A stretch of DNA of 6,925 bases, from assembly GCA_030633015.1 (NCBI GenBank), contig DAOVTR010000086.1, positions 1-6,925 of the forward strand, read 5' to 3'. The notes beneath the pieces are model-generated. The model was not told the DNA's origin and made no database searches. It worked only from the letters and a program-made list of their open reading frames with translations. Origin of the DNA: Bdellovibrionales bacterium. GTDB lineage: Bacteria > Bdellovibrionota > Bacteriovoracia > Bacteriovoracales > Bacteriovoracaceae. Shown piece by piece: positions 6,434-6,925 of this stretch. The translations under genes and the position numbers were made by a program. Position 1 is the stretch's first letter, and each line of letters begins with the position of its first letter.

Positions 6434-6925
6434 TTAACCATTCATAGATTCAAGAAAATCATTATTAGTTTTTGTCTTTGTTATTCTCGTTAACATAAAC
6501 TCCATTGAATCAATTGTATTCATCGGATGAAGAACTCGTCTCAAAAGAGTCATCCTTTGTAAGTCATCAGCCTGCATTAAAAGGTCATCTTTTCTAGTTG
6601 ATGATTTATTAATATCAAGACAAGGATAAATTCTCTTTTCAAGTAACTTTCTATCAAGTTGAATTTCTGAATTACCTGTTCCTTTAAACTCTTCAAAAAT
6701 AACCTCATCCATTCTTGACCCAGTATCAATTAGTGATGTGGCAATAATTGTAAGTGATCCTCCGTGCTCTATATTTCTTGCTGCACCAAAAAATCGCTTG
6801 GGTTTGTGTAAGGCATTTGAATCGACTCCACCAGAAAGAATTTTTCCTGATGGTGGAACAACTGTATTATAAGCACGAGCAAGCCTTGTTATTGAATCAA
6901 GTAAAATAATTACATCTTGCCCTGC
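6434..6925 (-). CDS. rho: Transcription termination factor Rho, C-terminal part (5' end beyond window)
   Basis: Rho is a hexameric RNA-dependent ATPase helicase that ends transcription at factor-dependent sites in the cytoplasm. The frame stays open to the window edge (6925 is the first base of a codon), giving 163 visible residues that match E. coli Rho from about residue 256 to the end. Visible in order are the Walker B strand ([16 protein letters not shown], Asp at visible residue 10, E. coli D265), the Q-loop ([14 protein letters not shown]), the R-loop (DTGSR, Arg in place of E. coli K326, a common variant), then EEFKGTGN, and arginines matching R353 and the arginine finger R366 (visible residues 98 and 111). 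The ATG at 6712 is internal, not a start. The P-loop and N-terminal RNA-binding domain lie outside the window. The gene ends in TAA two bases before the next start. The segment DINKSSTR differs slightly from the usual DxNRSGTR. Confidence 0.97.
   Translation of the reverse strand, partial: AGQDVIILLDSITRLARAYNTVVPPSGKILSGGVDSNALHKPKRFFGAARNIEHGGSLTIIATSLIDTGSRMDEVIFEEFKGTGNSEIQLDRKLLEKRIYPCLDINKSSTRKDDLLMQADDLQRMTLLRRVLHPMNTIDSMEFMLTRITKTKTNNDFLESMNG

Larger units (their letters stand above)
1674..6925 (-). other. Probable operon rho-DUF1385-prfA-prmC-murA-HIT
   Basis: Six genes share one strand with gaps of 2, 14, -1, 6 and 8 bases, and no hairpin-plus-T-run or room for a promoter separates them. 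This supports one transcript starting upstream of the window, although promoters inside coding regions cannot be excluded. The functions combine RNA termination, peptide release and its methylation, and murein precursor synthesis. The ribosomal protein gene rpmE, which often follows rho in related clusters, is absent. Confidence 0.75.

Noticed and set aside
6434..6712. A separate 92-residue gene starting at ATG 6712
   Set aside because: The frame continues upstream to the window edge with clear Rho sequence, so the ATG is an internal methionine of rho.

Overview
The window is an AT-rich stretch (roughly 30% G+C by eye) in which every supported gene lies on the minus strand, so transcription runs from base 6925 towards base 1. 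It comes from a Gram-negative-type bacterium with murein, an outer-membrane style lipoprotein and bacterial release factors. The order rho - DUF1385 membrane protein - prfA - prmC - murA, the low G+C and the AT-rich lipoprotein suggest a Bdellovibrionota/Bacteriovorax-like or other 'deltaproteobacterial' lineage. That placement is an inference from gene order and composition, not proven by any single marker here.

Layout in transcription order: the C-terminal 163 residues of transcription terminator Rho (6925-6434, cut by the window edge); a 381-residue DUF1385 (YqhQ-like) polytopic membrane protein on a GTG start (6431-5286); peptide chain release factor 1, prfA, on a TTG start with a strong GGAGG ribosome site (5271-4198); the release-factor glutamine methyltransferase prmC, overlapping prfA by one base in a TAATG junction (4198-3302); the first committed enzyme of peptidoglycan synthesis, murA (3295-2030); a small HINT-type HIT protein best started at ATG 2021 (2021-1674); then, after an 89-base gap with a candidate promoter and a small palindrome, an unrecognised 510-residue predicted lipoprotein (1584-52). 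Bases 1-51 hold nothing I can call.

The first six genes are separated by -1 to 14 bases and very probably form one transcript. It groups transcription termination (Rho), translation termination (RF1), the enzyme that methylates the RF1 GGQ glutamine (PrmC) and murein precursor synthesis (MurA), with a membrane protein of unknown function between rho and prfA. All core catalytic residues checked (Rho arginines, RF1 PxT and GGQ, PrmC NPPY, MurA Lys/Cys/Asp/Arg, HIT triad) are present. The lipoprotein looks like a separate transcription unit or an end-of-operon gene with its own promoter. There are no tRNA, rRNA, CRISPR, insertion-sequence or riboswitch signals, and no gene-free stretch longer than 300 bases.

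Most of the window is conserved housekeeping. The parts worth a second look are the DUF1385 protein and its position, the unrecognised lipoprotein with an A9 tract where any one-base indel would truncate it almost at once, and the promoter-palindrome arrangement in front of it. I do not see a clear new defence or mobile system.
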